A DNA stretch of 64,000 nucleotides from Nocardia sp. NBC_01327 (lineage in GTDB: Bacteria; Actinomycetota; Actinomycetes; Mycobacteriales; Mycobacteriaceae): contig NZ_CP108383.1 of the NCBI RefSeq assembly GCF_035958815.1, positions 5,766,001-5,830,000 on the forward strand. The letters run 5' to 3'. The notes below the pieces were generated by a model that saw only the letters and a program-made list of their open reading frames with translations, did not search any database and had not been told where the DNA came from. The position numbers and the translations under genes are program-made. This document shows positions 53,050 through 60,577 of this stretch, in pieces (positions within the stretch are counted from its first letter, which is position 1; each line of letters opens with the position of its first letter).

Positions 53050-53943
53050 GTGAACGCCAGTGAACCCCCGGTGCCACCCGATTCGGACCTGCCCACGCTG
53101 CGGGATCCGATCCTCGTGGCCGCCTTCGAAGGCTGGAACGACGCGGCCGACGCGGCAAGTGGGGCAGTCGAGCACCTGGAGCTGATCTGGGACGCGCAGC
53201 CGCTCGCGGAGCTGGACTCCGAGGATTACTACGATTACCAGGTGAACCGGCCGACGGTACGCCAGGTCGACGGCGTGACCCGCGAAATTCACTGGCCGTC
53301 CACCATGCTCTCGGTGTGCTCGCCCCCCGGCAGCGAACGCGATGTGGTGCTGCTGCGCGGCGTCGAACCCAATATGCGGTGGCGCAGTTTCTGCAATGAC
53401 CTGCTCGAATTCGTGGAGCAGCTGGATGTGACGACGGTGGTGATCCTCGGCGCGCTGCTGGCCGATACCCCGCACACCCGGCCCGTTCCCGTCACCGGCA
53501 CCGCCTATAACAAGGAAGCCGCCGAGCGCTTCAACCTCGAGCAGACCCGCTACGAGGGACCGACCGGTATCACCGGAGTACTACAGGATGCCTGCGTGCG
53601 CGCGGGTGTGCCGGCCATCTCCTTCTGGGCCGCGGTGCCGCACTACGTTTCTCAGCCGCCGAATCCCAAGGCGGTCATCGCCCTGCTGCACCGGGTCGAG
53701 GATGTCCTCGATGTCGAAGTGCCGCTGGGTGGTCTGCCCGAGCAGGCCGAGGAGTGGGAGGGCACGGTCAATGAAATGACCACCGGCGATGAGGAAATCG
53801 CCGAATACGTGCGCTCACTGGAGGAGCGCGGCGACGCCGAGGTGGACCTCAACGAGGCCATGGCCAAGATCGACGGCGATGCCATCGCGGCCGAATTCGA
53901 GAAATATCTCCGCCGGCGCGGGCGCGGCGGCTTCGGTCTCTGA
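53050..53943 (+). CDS. PAC2-family protein
   Basis: A 297-residue protein of the PAC2 (proteasome assembly chaperone 2-like) family, orthologue by position and length of Rv2125. The landmark segments LVAAFEGWNDAADAA and the DVTTVVILGALLADTPHTRPVPVTG region are intact. Members are thought to be ATP-grasp-linked or chaperone-like proteins in actinobacteria; the role is unsettled. GTG 53050 has TAAGCT 6 bases upstream (leaderless), so metH and this gene share a compact divergent promoter region. Confidence 0.85.
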   Translation: MNASEPPVPPDSDLPTLRDPILVAAFEGWNDAADAASGAVEHLELIWDAQPLAELDSEDYYDYQVNRPTVRQVDGVTREIHWPSTMLSVCSPPGSERDVVLLRGVEPNMRWRSFCNDLLEFVEQLDVTTVVILGALLADTPHTRPVPVTGTAYNKEAAERFNLEQTRYEGPTGITGVLQDACVRAGVPAISFWAAVPHYVSQPPNPKAVIALLHRVEDVLDVEVPLGGLPEQAEEWEGTVNEMTTGDEEIAEYVRSLEERGDAEVDLNEAMAKIDGDAIAAEFEKYLRRRGRGGFGL

Positions 53944-53960
53944 GCTGAAAATGCAGCGGC

Positions 53961-53985
53961 GCTGGCCGTTTGGAGCACGGCCAGC
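53961..53985 (+). terminator. hairpin after the PAC2 gene
   Basis: Perfect 9-bp stem (GCTGGCCGT at 53961-53969, ACGGCCAGC at 53977-53985) about 17 bases after the PAC2 stop codon. Confidence 0.55.
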
Positions 53986-54055
53986 CACGCGGCTCATGAG
54001 CTTCGCTGAATGCTTTCGGTAACGCCGATCGGCGTGAGGTTCCAGGCCTGCGCCC

Positions 54056-54361
54056 TCAGTGCTCCACGGCCCACACCTGCGCTGCTGCCTCATGAGCCAG
54101 TTTCGCGATGAGGATATCTCGCGGAATCGTCTGGCCGGCAAGGTGATCGAGTGACGGCACCACCACATGGTGAGCATCGGCACGCTTGAGTTCGGCGGTC
54201 AGCTCCGCGAATGCGGTGCCGTCGCCGGGGGTCGATTCATGGAACGTCGCGGCGAAACAGAATCCTGCCGATTGGGCCAGGCTGGTCATTGCGTCCTCCA
54301 GCTCTTCACTGCACCCATCAGCCAGATCGTCACGCACGTACCCATAGATCAACGCTTCCAC
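54056..54361 (-). CDS. resolvase-N-like protein lacking the catalytic serine
   Basis: A 101-residue protein that begins like serine recombinases (ALIYGYVR) and shows their alternating strand/helix pattern (GTAFAELTAELKRADAHHVVVPSLDHLAG), but the position of the catalytic serine is Asp and there is no DNA-binding domain. It is probably a domesticated or regulatory derivative. GTG 54361 follows GGAGG at an ideal 5-base spacing, which rules out the longer frame. It diverges from an XRE-TPR regulator; pairs of this sort recur in actinomycetes. Confidence 0.65.
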   Translation of the reverse strand: MEALIYGYVRDDLADGCSEELEDAMTSLAQSAGFCFAATFHESTPGDGTAFAELTAELKRADAHHVVVPSLDHLAGQTIPRDILIAKLAHEAAAQVWAVEH

Positions 54362-54512
54362 CCGAACCTCCGTTGGATTGGGGATCGCTGTCCTGTCGTG
54401 TGCCCTTTTCAAGCATGGCGTTCTCTCGGATGCAATTGCAGATGTCAACCCACTGACATCGACGTGCCCTATCCGGGTCCACGAGAGGGTAACTGGTGAG
54501 ATACTACAGAGC

Positions 54513-55745
54513 GTGTCCGCTGTCGATGATCGACCTGTCTGGGCTGTCCGAATGCGCGCCGAACGTGATGCTCGGGGGTGGTCACAAGCCGACGCCGTGC
54601 GCGCCATGCGGGGTAAGTCGAGCCACAATCTGCCAACGGACAGCACACTTTTGCGCAACTGGCGGCGCTGGGAATCGGGGGAATCCCGGCCCGATGATTT
54701 CTACGCACCCATCATCGCGGCCTCCTTCGATACGGTGACCGCCGCTTTCTTCCCCAAGGCCCGGCCGAATCGGGATGACGAGCTACTTTCCGCCACCGGG
54801 ATGGACACGCTCGAATTCATTGGGCGGCTACGGATGTCCGATGTGTCCTCCGCGACCCTGGATGCGATCCACATCACCGCAGACCGGCTGTGTTCGGAGT
54901 ATCCGTGCGCCGATCCGCACGAGCTACATTCCGAGGGCACCGCATGGTTGCGGCGCATTACCTCCCTACTGGACGGTCGGCTTACTCTCGCGCAGCATCG
55001 CGAAGTTCTGGTGCTGGCCGGCTGGGTCGCCCTACTGGTCGGTTGTGTTGATTACGATCTGGGCTGGCGCACCGCCGCGGAAGCCACTCGCAGAGCGGCA
55101 CTCTCACTGGGCCAGGAGGCCGAGCACGCCGAAATCATCGGCTGGGGCGCCGAAATGGCCGCCTGGTTCGCCTCGACGCAGGCCAACTATCGCGGCGCCA
55201 TCGAAACCGCCGAGGCCGCACACGCCAGCACCGAACACCTCGGCGTGGGTGTGCAGCTGGCCGCCCAGCGGGCCAAGGCCTGGGCGCGGCTGGGTGATCG
55301 GCGCGAGATGGAAGCGGCACTCGCCCAGGGGCGTTCGATTCTCGACCGGCTCGACCATCCGGCCAATCTGGACAATCACTTCGTGGTCGATCCGCAGAAG
55401 TTCGATTTCTATGCCATGGACTGCTGCCGCGTCGCCGGTGATGACCGCCTCGCCGAAAGCTATGCCCGCCAGGTAATTCTGACCTCCACCCGCCCCGACG
55501 GCACCATACGCAAACCCATGCGGGTCGCCGAGGCGCATCTCACCCTCGCGGTCGTCGCGGTGCACGACCGCAATCTGGAGCTCGCGCTGGACGAAGGTAT
55601 GCGGGCGTTCACCGGTAAGCGCCGCTCACTGCCCTCGCTCATGTGGATCGCCGGGGAGACCGCGCGCGAAATGATCCAGCACTTCCCGAGCGACCCGCGC
55701 ACCCGGACCTATCTGGATCAGCTGCGCGCGCTCGCTGCGGGCTGA
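54513..55745 (+). CDS. XRE-family HTH regulator with TPR-like helical domain
   Basis: A 410-residue protein: an N-terminal XRE-type HTH (residues about 10-70, MRAERDARGWSQADAVRAM ... WESGESRPDD) followed by about 300 residues of helical repeats (AQRAKAWARLGDRREMEAAL and like units) that look like TPRs. Such proteins in actinomycetes are often peptide- or development-linked regulators. GTG 54513 is chosen because GATACT lies 7 bases upstream; the longer frame lacks an RBS. It shares a 151-bp divergent gap with the resolvase-like gene. Confidence 0.75.
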   Translation: MSAVDDRPVWAVRMRAERDARGWSQADAVRAMRGKSSHNLPTDSTLLRNWRRWESGESRPDDFYAPIIAASFDTVTAAFFPKARPNRDDELLSATGMDTLEFIGRLRMSDVSSATLDAIHITADRLCSEYPCADPHELHSEGTAWLRRITSLLDGRLTLAQHREVLVLAGWVALLVGCVDYDLGWRTAAEATRRAALSLGQEAEHAEIIGWGAEMAAWFASTQANYRGAIETAEAAHASTEHLGVGVQLAAQRAKAWARLGDRREMEAALAQGRSILDRLDHPANLDNHFVVDPQKFDFYAMDCCRVAGDDRLAESYARQVILTSTRPDGTIRKPMRVAEAHLTLAVVAVHDRNLELALDEGMRAFTGKRRSLPSLMWIAGETAREMIQHFPSDPRTRTYLDQLRALAAG

Positions 55746-55802
55746 ATCCGCCACCGTCCGCACTCGAGGCAACCCGGGTCCATTCCGGTTACGCTCCAGC
55801 CC

Positions 55803-56582
55803 ATGGACTTCAGTCTGTGGACCTGCGCTACCCGCGGGCACGAGACCTATGCCCCCGACGAGCCCGAGTTCGCCGCGCGCCTGCACGTCGCCACCCCGGC
55901 CGGTGAATCCTGGCGCTGCCTGCGCTGTGGTGACTTCGTCCCCGGCGAACCCCGCCGCCACGGCCCCGCCGACAATGCCCCGGAGGTACCGCGGGGACGG
56001 CTGCTGCGCGACCGCGTCATCATGCGCCTGCTCGCCCTCGAGCGCATCTTCCGCGCCCTGGTGCTGCTGCTGGTCGGTGCGGGTGTGCTCAAACTGCGCG
56101 GTTCCCAGGAACACTGGCGTACGAAGTGGGGCGAGGAACTGCCCCTGATTCGGCAGCTGGCCGACCAGATCGGCTGGGACCCCGACCATTCCAAGATCGT
56201 GCACTGGGTCGACAAGGCCTTCACCCTCTCCCCCGCCACGCTGATCTGGGTGGCCGTGGCGCTGTTCGCCTACGCCGCGATACAGCTCACCGAGGCGGTC
56301 GGCCTCTGGCTGGTCAAGCGCTGGGGCGAATACTTCGCCGTCATCGCCACCAGCATCTTCCTGCCGCTGGAGATCTACGAACTCACCGAGAAGATCACCT
56401 TCCTGCGCGCCTCCGCCCTGCTGATCAACCTGGCGGCGGTCATCTGGCTGCTCTGGAGCAAGAGCCTCTTCGGCCTCAATGGCGGTTCCCGCGCGTACTA
56501 CGCCGAGCATCACACGGAAAGCCTTCTCACCGTGGAACGTTCGGCCGTCGCCGCCAAGGCGGAGTCCGCGGCCGCGAGCTGA
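55803..56582 (+). CDS. DUF2127 membrane protein with N-terminal zinc-ribbon-like motif
   Basis: A 259-residue protein. A short N-terminal region carries a CLRCGD pair plus an upstream Cys/His set (WTCATRGHE), suggestive of a small zinc site, then about four membrane helices of the DUF2127 family (LVLLLVGAGVLKL; LIWVAVALFAYAAIQLTEAVGLW). The function is unknown. ATG 55803 is the first in frame after the upstream gene and agrees with the conserved start of the domain. Confidence 0.75.
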   Translation: MDFSLWTCATRGHETYAPDEPEFAARLHVATPAGESWRCLRCGDFVPGEPRRHGPADNAPEVPRGRLLRDRVIMRLLALERIFRALVLLLVGAGVLKLRGSQEHWRTKWGEELPLIRQLADQIGWDPDHSKIVHWVDKAFTLSPATLIWVAVALFAYAAIQLTEAVGLWLVKRWGEYFAVIATSIFLPLEIYELTEKITFLRASALLINLAAVIWLLWSKSLFGLNGGSRAYYAEHHTESLLTVERSAVAAKAESAAAS

Positions 56583-56698
56583 GGCAGATCCACGGTTACG
56601 GACACGCCGCCTTTTCGGAGCTCGACGCCGCGGCCTCGACTTGTTTCGCCAGGTCTCGGCCTAGCAGGATGGCGGGCGGTCGAAGGTGCGGAGGAATG

Positions 56699-57247
56699 AT
56701 GGCGGACTGGGAATCCGATCGGGATCGGGTGGCGACGGTGGCCGAACTGGTCGCGCCCGAGGTGCCGGGAATTGCCGCGGCGGTCCGTGCGGCGGCCGAT
56801 CGCGATCACGCGGATCGGGACGAGGATCACGACTGCAAGTGGCATCAGGCCCAGGCGCAGGCCGAATTGGTCGGCGGGGTCGGGGATGCGGGCTTGCTGG
56901 GGTGGTTCTACTACCAGGACGATTACGGGGATGTGCGCGAGGTCCTGCGGGCGGTGCCGACGTTTCCGCAGGATCTCTCCTGGGACTGGTACGAACCGTT
57001 CCTGGCCGAGCGGGCGCCGTACGAGCACGACACCTTCGGCGCCATAGAACGGTTCTTGGAGCTGATCGGCGAGCGGTGTTTCGCGATCGGGACGACCGTG
57101 GCCGCGCTCGAGAACGTCACCGACAACTACGCACTGGTCTTCGTGCCCGCCGACCGCGCCGAAGCCCTGACCGCCGTCGGATCGGACGTGGTCCGGGTGG
57201 TCCGCCTCGGCTGCTGGACCGGGCTGCACGCGGACCTGCCGGACTGA
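56699..57247 (+). CDS. hypothetical acidic protein
   Basis: A 182-residue acidic protein with a charged His/Asp-rich stretch (ADRDHADRDEDHDCKWH) and an aromatic core (LLGWFYYQDDYGDV; LSWDWYEPFL). ATG 56699 is chosen because GGAGG lies 4 bases before it. I do not recognise the family; there is no signal peptide or membrane segment. It lies 73 bases upstream of the Wadjet genes on the same strand but has no evident link to them. Confidence 0.6.
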   Translation: MADWESDRDRVATVAELVAPEVPGIAAAVRAAADRDHADRDEDHDCKWHQAQAQAELVGGVGDAGLLGWFYYQDDYGDVREVLRAVPTFPQDLSWDWYEPFLAERAPYEHDTFGAIERFLELIGERCFAIGTTVAALENVTDNYALVFVPADRAEALTAVGSDVVRVVRLGCWTGLHADLPD

Positions 57248-57320
57248 GCGCGCGGCAGGCAGGCGCGCCGACACCCGCCGCAATGCCATCCCACTCGGTG
57301 GGCAGTACTAATCTTTCCCG

Positions 57321-59141
57321 GTGACCGAGTCCGCTGACCGATTGCTGACCGACCCCGGAGGGGCCGGGGTCGAGGAGTTTCCGCATGCCGATCGGCTGCG
57401 GTTGTTCTCCTTCGCCACGGCCGAGAAGCGGGGCGACTACCTGTGGGTATTGCGCGCTTTCGATATGGCGCGCGGGGCCTATGTGGTGCTGCTGCACGCC
57501 TCCGACGTTGTCGAGACGCTCGGTCGTTGCCCGGGTGGTCCGGCGCTGACGCCCACCGAGGTGGGGCCGTTGCTCGAGCAGCTGCACCAGTGGGGGGTGC
57601 TGGAGCGCAGTTACGACGGGACCAGGGCCGCGACATTGGCCGAGTACCGCAATCGGCACTTCGTATATCAGTTCTCGCAGGCCGGTTTTCAGGCATATCG
57701 GGCAGTGTCAGAGGTGCTGGAGGCGCGGTTGGACGAGGCGTCGCTGTCGCGACTGGTACTGCCGGAGCTGCTCTCGGATCTGCACACCCTCGCCGAGGCG
57801 AACAGCAGCGGGGACGCGCCCCGGGTGTACCGGGTGCTCAATCGCCTGGACCGGGCGCTGTCGGATCTGGCGGATCGCGCGGCGCACTTCTATCTGACGC
57901 TCGGCGATCTGGTGCGCACCACCGAGGCCACGCCCGAGGCCTTCCTGGCGCACAAGGACGCACTGCTCGCGCATATGCGGGAGTTCTCCATGGACCTGGC
58001 GCGGTTCGCACCGCGCCTGGCCGCCGCGATTCGCGAGGTCGAGGAGACCGGGGTCGACGATCTCATCGAGCGCGCGGCCCGGTGTGATGAGCGGGTACTG
58101 CTCAATACCGCTGAGCGCCAATCCGATTGGCGGGCGCGCTGGCAGGGGCTGCGGTCCTGGTTCGTGGGCGACGGCAGTGAGGGCGGCCTCACCGAATGCG
58201 AGCGGCTGCGCGAGGCCACCATGAGCGCCATCGCCGCGGTGCTCTCGCTGCTGCGCCGGGTGACCGAGACGCGCAAGGGCGGAGTCAGCCGGGAGTCGGC
58301 GCTGCGGCATCTGGCCGGCTGGTTCACGGCCGCGCCCACCGGCGATGCCGCGCACGCGCTCTACGATGCCGTATTCGGCCTGGGACGACCACGCCATCTC
58401 GCCATGCATCATCCCGATGCCGATATCATTCCGGCCATCCGATCCTGGTGGGACGCACCACCCCTGGAGATCGCCCGCACCCTCGCCGAGACCGGACGAC
58501 CGCCCACACCGGGCGCCCCCGCGCGGCTGCAGCGCAATGACGCCGGCATCCGCCGCCTGCGCGACGCCCAGCTCGACTCACAGCGGGCCCGCGCCGCCGC
58601 CGCACGCTCACTGGCCAGCGCCGATGTGCACGAGCGCGAACTCGACGAACGTGAGACCGAGGTCCTGCTGCGCCTGATCGACGCCGCCTCCACCGCCTGG
58701 GTGCCGGTGAGCGGACGCGTCTCGGGCACAACAGGTTCCGACAGCGGCGTCACCCTCACCGTGACCGAATGCGAGGGCTCCACCGCCGTCCGCACCGCCC
58801 GCGGCCTCCTGCACCTCAACAACCGCCGCCTCCAGGTCCGCGAGACTGTCTCCACCCGCACCAGCAAGTCGCCGGGGCGGGCGGCCACCCGCGCATCAGG
58901 CACCGGCGGCGGACACGATCCCGCAGGCCACCGCGACCTCGAGTCCTCCTCGCGCAGTGCCGAATCCACCTCCGCCCGCAGCGGCGCAACACTGCCCGAG
59001 GCCGACGACGGACACGAGCCCGTGAGCGGGCCCACCACCCGTCACTCCGAGTCCTCCTCCCGCAGTGCCGGATACACCTCCTTGACCAGCGGCGCGACCG
59101 TGCCCGTGGACGATGCCGACGACGGGGCGGTGGAGGACTGA
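57321..59141 (+). CDS. jetA: Wadjet type II subunit JetA (DUF2397/TIGR02677)
   Basis: A 606-residue protein of the TIGR02677 family, the kleisin-like subunit of type II Wadjet anti-plasmid complexes. The N-terminal (LRLFSFATAEKRGDYLWVLRAF) and middle (YRNRHFVYQFSQAGFQAYRAV) family segments are intact. After about residue 515 the protein carries a low-complexity tail with two copies of ESSSRSA-xx-TS-xx-SGAT not expected in the family. GTG 57321 has TAATCT 6 bases upstream (57309-57314), a leaderless promoter that would serve the whole operon. The stop overlaps the jetB start (TGATG). Confidence 0.85.
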   Translation: MTESADRLLTDPGGAGVEEFPHADRLRLFSFATAEKRGDYLWVLRAFDMARGAYVVLLHASDVVETLGRCPGGPALTPTEVGPLLEQLHQWGVLERSYDGTRAATLAEYRNRHFVYQFSQAGFQAYRAVSEVLEARLDEASLSRLVLPELLSDLHTLAEANSSGDAPRVYRVLNRLDRALSDLADRAAHFYLTLGDLVRTTEATPEAFLAHKDALLAHMREFSMDLARFAPRLAAAIREVEETGVDDLIERAARCDERVLLNTAERQSDWRARWQGLRSWFVGDGSEGGLTECERLREATMSAIAAVLSLLRRVTETRKGGVSRESALRHLAGWFTAAPTGDAAHALYDAVFGLGRPRHLAMHHPDADIIPAIRSWWDAPPLEIARTLAETGRPPTPGAPARLQRNDAGIRRLRDAQLDSQRARAAAARSLASADVHERELDERETEVLLRLIDAASTAWVPVSGRVSGTTGSDSGVTLTVTECEGSTAVRTARGLLHLNNRRLQVRETVSTRTSKSPGRAATRASGTGGGHDPAGHRDLESSSRSAESTSARSGATLPEADDGHEPVSGPTTRHSESSSRSAGYTSLTSGATVPVDDADDGAVED

Positions 59142-60577
59142 TGCATGCGCGCACTATCGACTCGCTGGCGCTGGACAGTTATCAGCGCGCTGCCCGGGTG
59201 GTGCTGGCCAATCACCTCATCACGCGCAATTATCCGGATCGTATTGCGCTGCCGCTGATTCGGCGGTGGGCGACGGAGTTGCGGGAGGATCTGGCCGAGC
59301 TGTTCGGGTATCGGCTCGAGGTCACCGAGACGACGGCGCGGCTGTTCCCGGTGCTGGATCAGCTCGATCCGGGGCGGCCGGCGCGGACGACCGCGGATCG
59401 GCTCTTCGATCGCCGCCGCTATGCGTATCTAGCGCTGGCGCTGGCCGCGCTGGGACGGGCGGGCGATCAGATCACGCTGTCGGAGTTGGCCGCTCAGGTC
59501 GGGTCGTACACCGAGCGGGTGGACGGGCTGGATCTGGCGTCGGATCGCGCGGCGGACCGGGATGCGTTCGTGGACGCGGTGGGCTGGCTGGCGGCACGCG
59601 GCGCGGTCACCCTCGCCGATGGTGATGCGGGCGGCTGGGCGAGCGATCCCGAAGCGGGCGAAGCGCTGTACGATATCGACCGCTCGGTGGTGTTCGCCCT
59701 GTTCCGGCCGCCGCGCGCGCTGCAGCATCTGCAGAGTGTCGGCGGGCTGCTCGGCGAGGAGGCCGGGGGCGGTGATGCCCGTTCTCCCGCAATGGCGCTG
59801 GCCTCGCGATCGGTGCGGCGCGCACTGGTCGAACAGCCGGTCGTCTATCTCGACGATCTGTCCGAACCGCATCGCTCCCTGCTCGGCCAGGAGAAGCTGG
59901 TGCACGAGGTCGAACTGGTGACCGGACTGCGCGCCGAGCGCCGCGCCGAAGGTGTTGCGCTCATCGACAGTTCGGGGCGGCTCTCGGATGTGCGTTTCCC
60001 GGGCACCGGCACGCTCGCCCAGGTGGCCCTGCTGCTGGCGGGTGAAATCGCCGACCTGGTACTGGATCTCGACGCCCCGGTCGCTCGCATCCCCCGGCCC
60101 GAGGTGCCGATCGCCGATCTGGTGGAGCAGCTCGACAGCGCCATCCCCAGCGCCACCGTCTTCGCGCCGCTCGCCGATCCGTTCGACATCTTTGCGACCG
60201 AAGAGGATTCGGAGCAGCAGGAACAGGAGCCGGAAATCCCGGAGTACCCGTTCATCGGCTCGGACTGGATCCGCGACACGGTGCAGATGCTCGCCAAGCG
60301 CTACGGCGCGACCTTCGCGGCGCAGTGGCAGGCCGATGTCCCCGGGCTCACCACCGAGGTCATCTCGCTGCTGGAACGCCTGCGGCTGGTGGAATCGGTC
60401 AACTCTCCCGACCTGGGTGCGGGCCTGATCATTCTGCCCGCGCTGGCCCGCTACCGCGGCGCCATCGTGACCATCCGCACCCGCTCGGAGTCCGAATTGT
60501 TCATCTCGCCGGGCGATGTCGGGGAACCCGACCCCGCACCGGCACTTGTCTCGTCAGAGAAGGGATCCGGGAACTGA
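59141..60577 (+). CDS. jetB: Wadjet type II subunit JetB (DUF2398/TIGR02678)
   Basis: A 478-residue protein of the TIGR02678 family, the winged-helix (KITE-like) partner of JetA and JetC. Visible family segments include YQRAARVVLANHLITRNYPD, RLFDRRRYAYLALALAALG and the C-terminal FIGSDWIRDTV region. ATG 59141 follows GGAGG and overlaps the jetA stop by one base; the stop overlaps the jetC start in the same way. The subunits are therefore made in step. Confidence 0.85.
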   Translation: MHARTIDSLALDSYQRAARVVLANHLITRNYPDRIALPLIRRWATELREDLAELFGYRLEVTETTARLFPVLDQLDPGRPARTTADRLFDRRRYAYLALALAALGRAGDQITLSELAAQVGSYTERVDGLDLASDRAADRDAFVDAVGWLAARGAVTLADGDAGGWASDPEAGEALYDIDRSVVFALFRPPRALQHLQSVGGLLGEEAGGGDARSPAMALASRSVRRALVEQPVVYLDDLSEPHRSLLGQEKLVHEVELVTGLRAERRAEGVALIDSSGRLSDVRFPGTGTLAQVALLLAGEIADLVLDLDAPVARIPRPEVPIADLVEQLDSAIPSATVFAPLADPFDIFATEEDSEQQEQEPEIPEYPFIGSDWIRDTVQMLAKRYGATFAAQWQADVPGLTTEVISLLERLRLVESVNSPDLGAGLIILPALARYRGAIVTIRTRSESELFISPGDVGEPDPAPALVSSEKGSGN

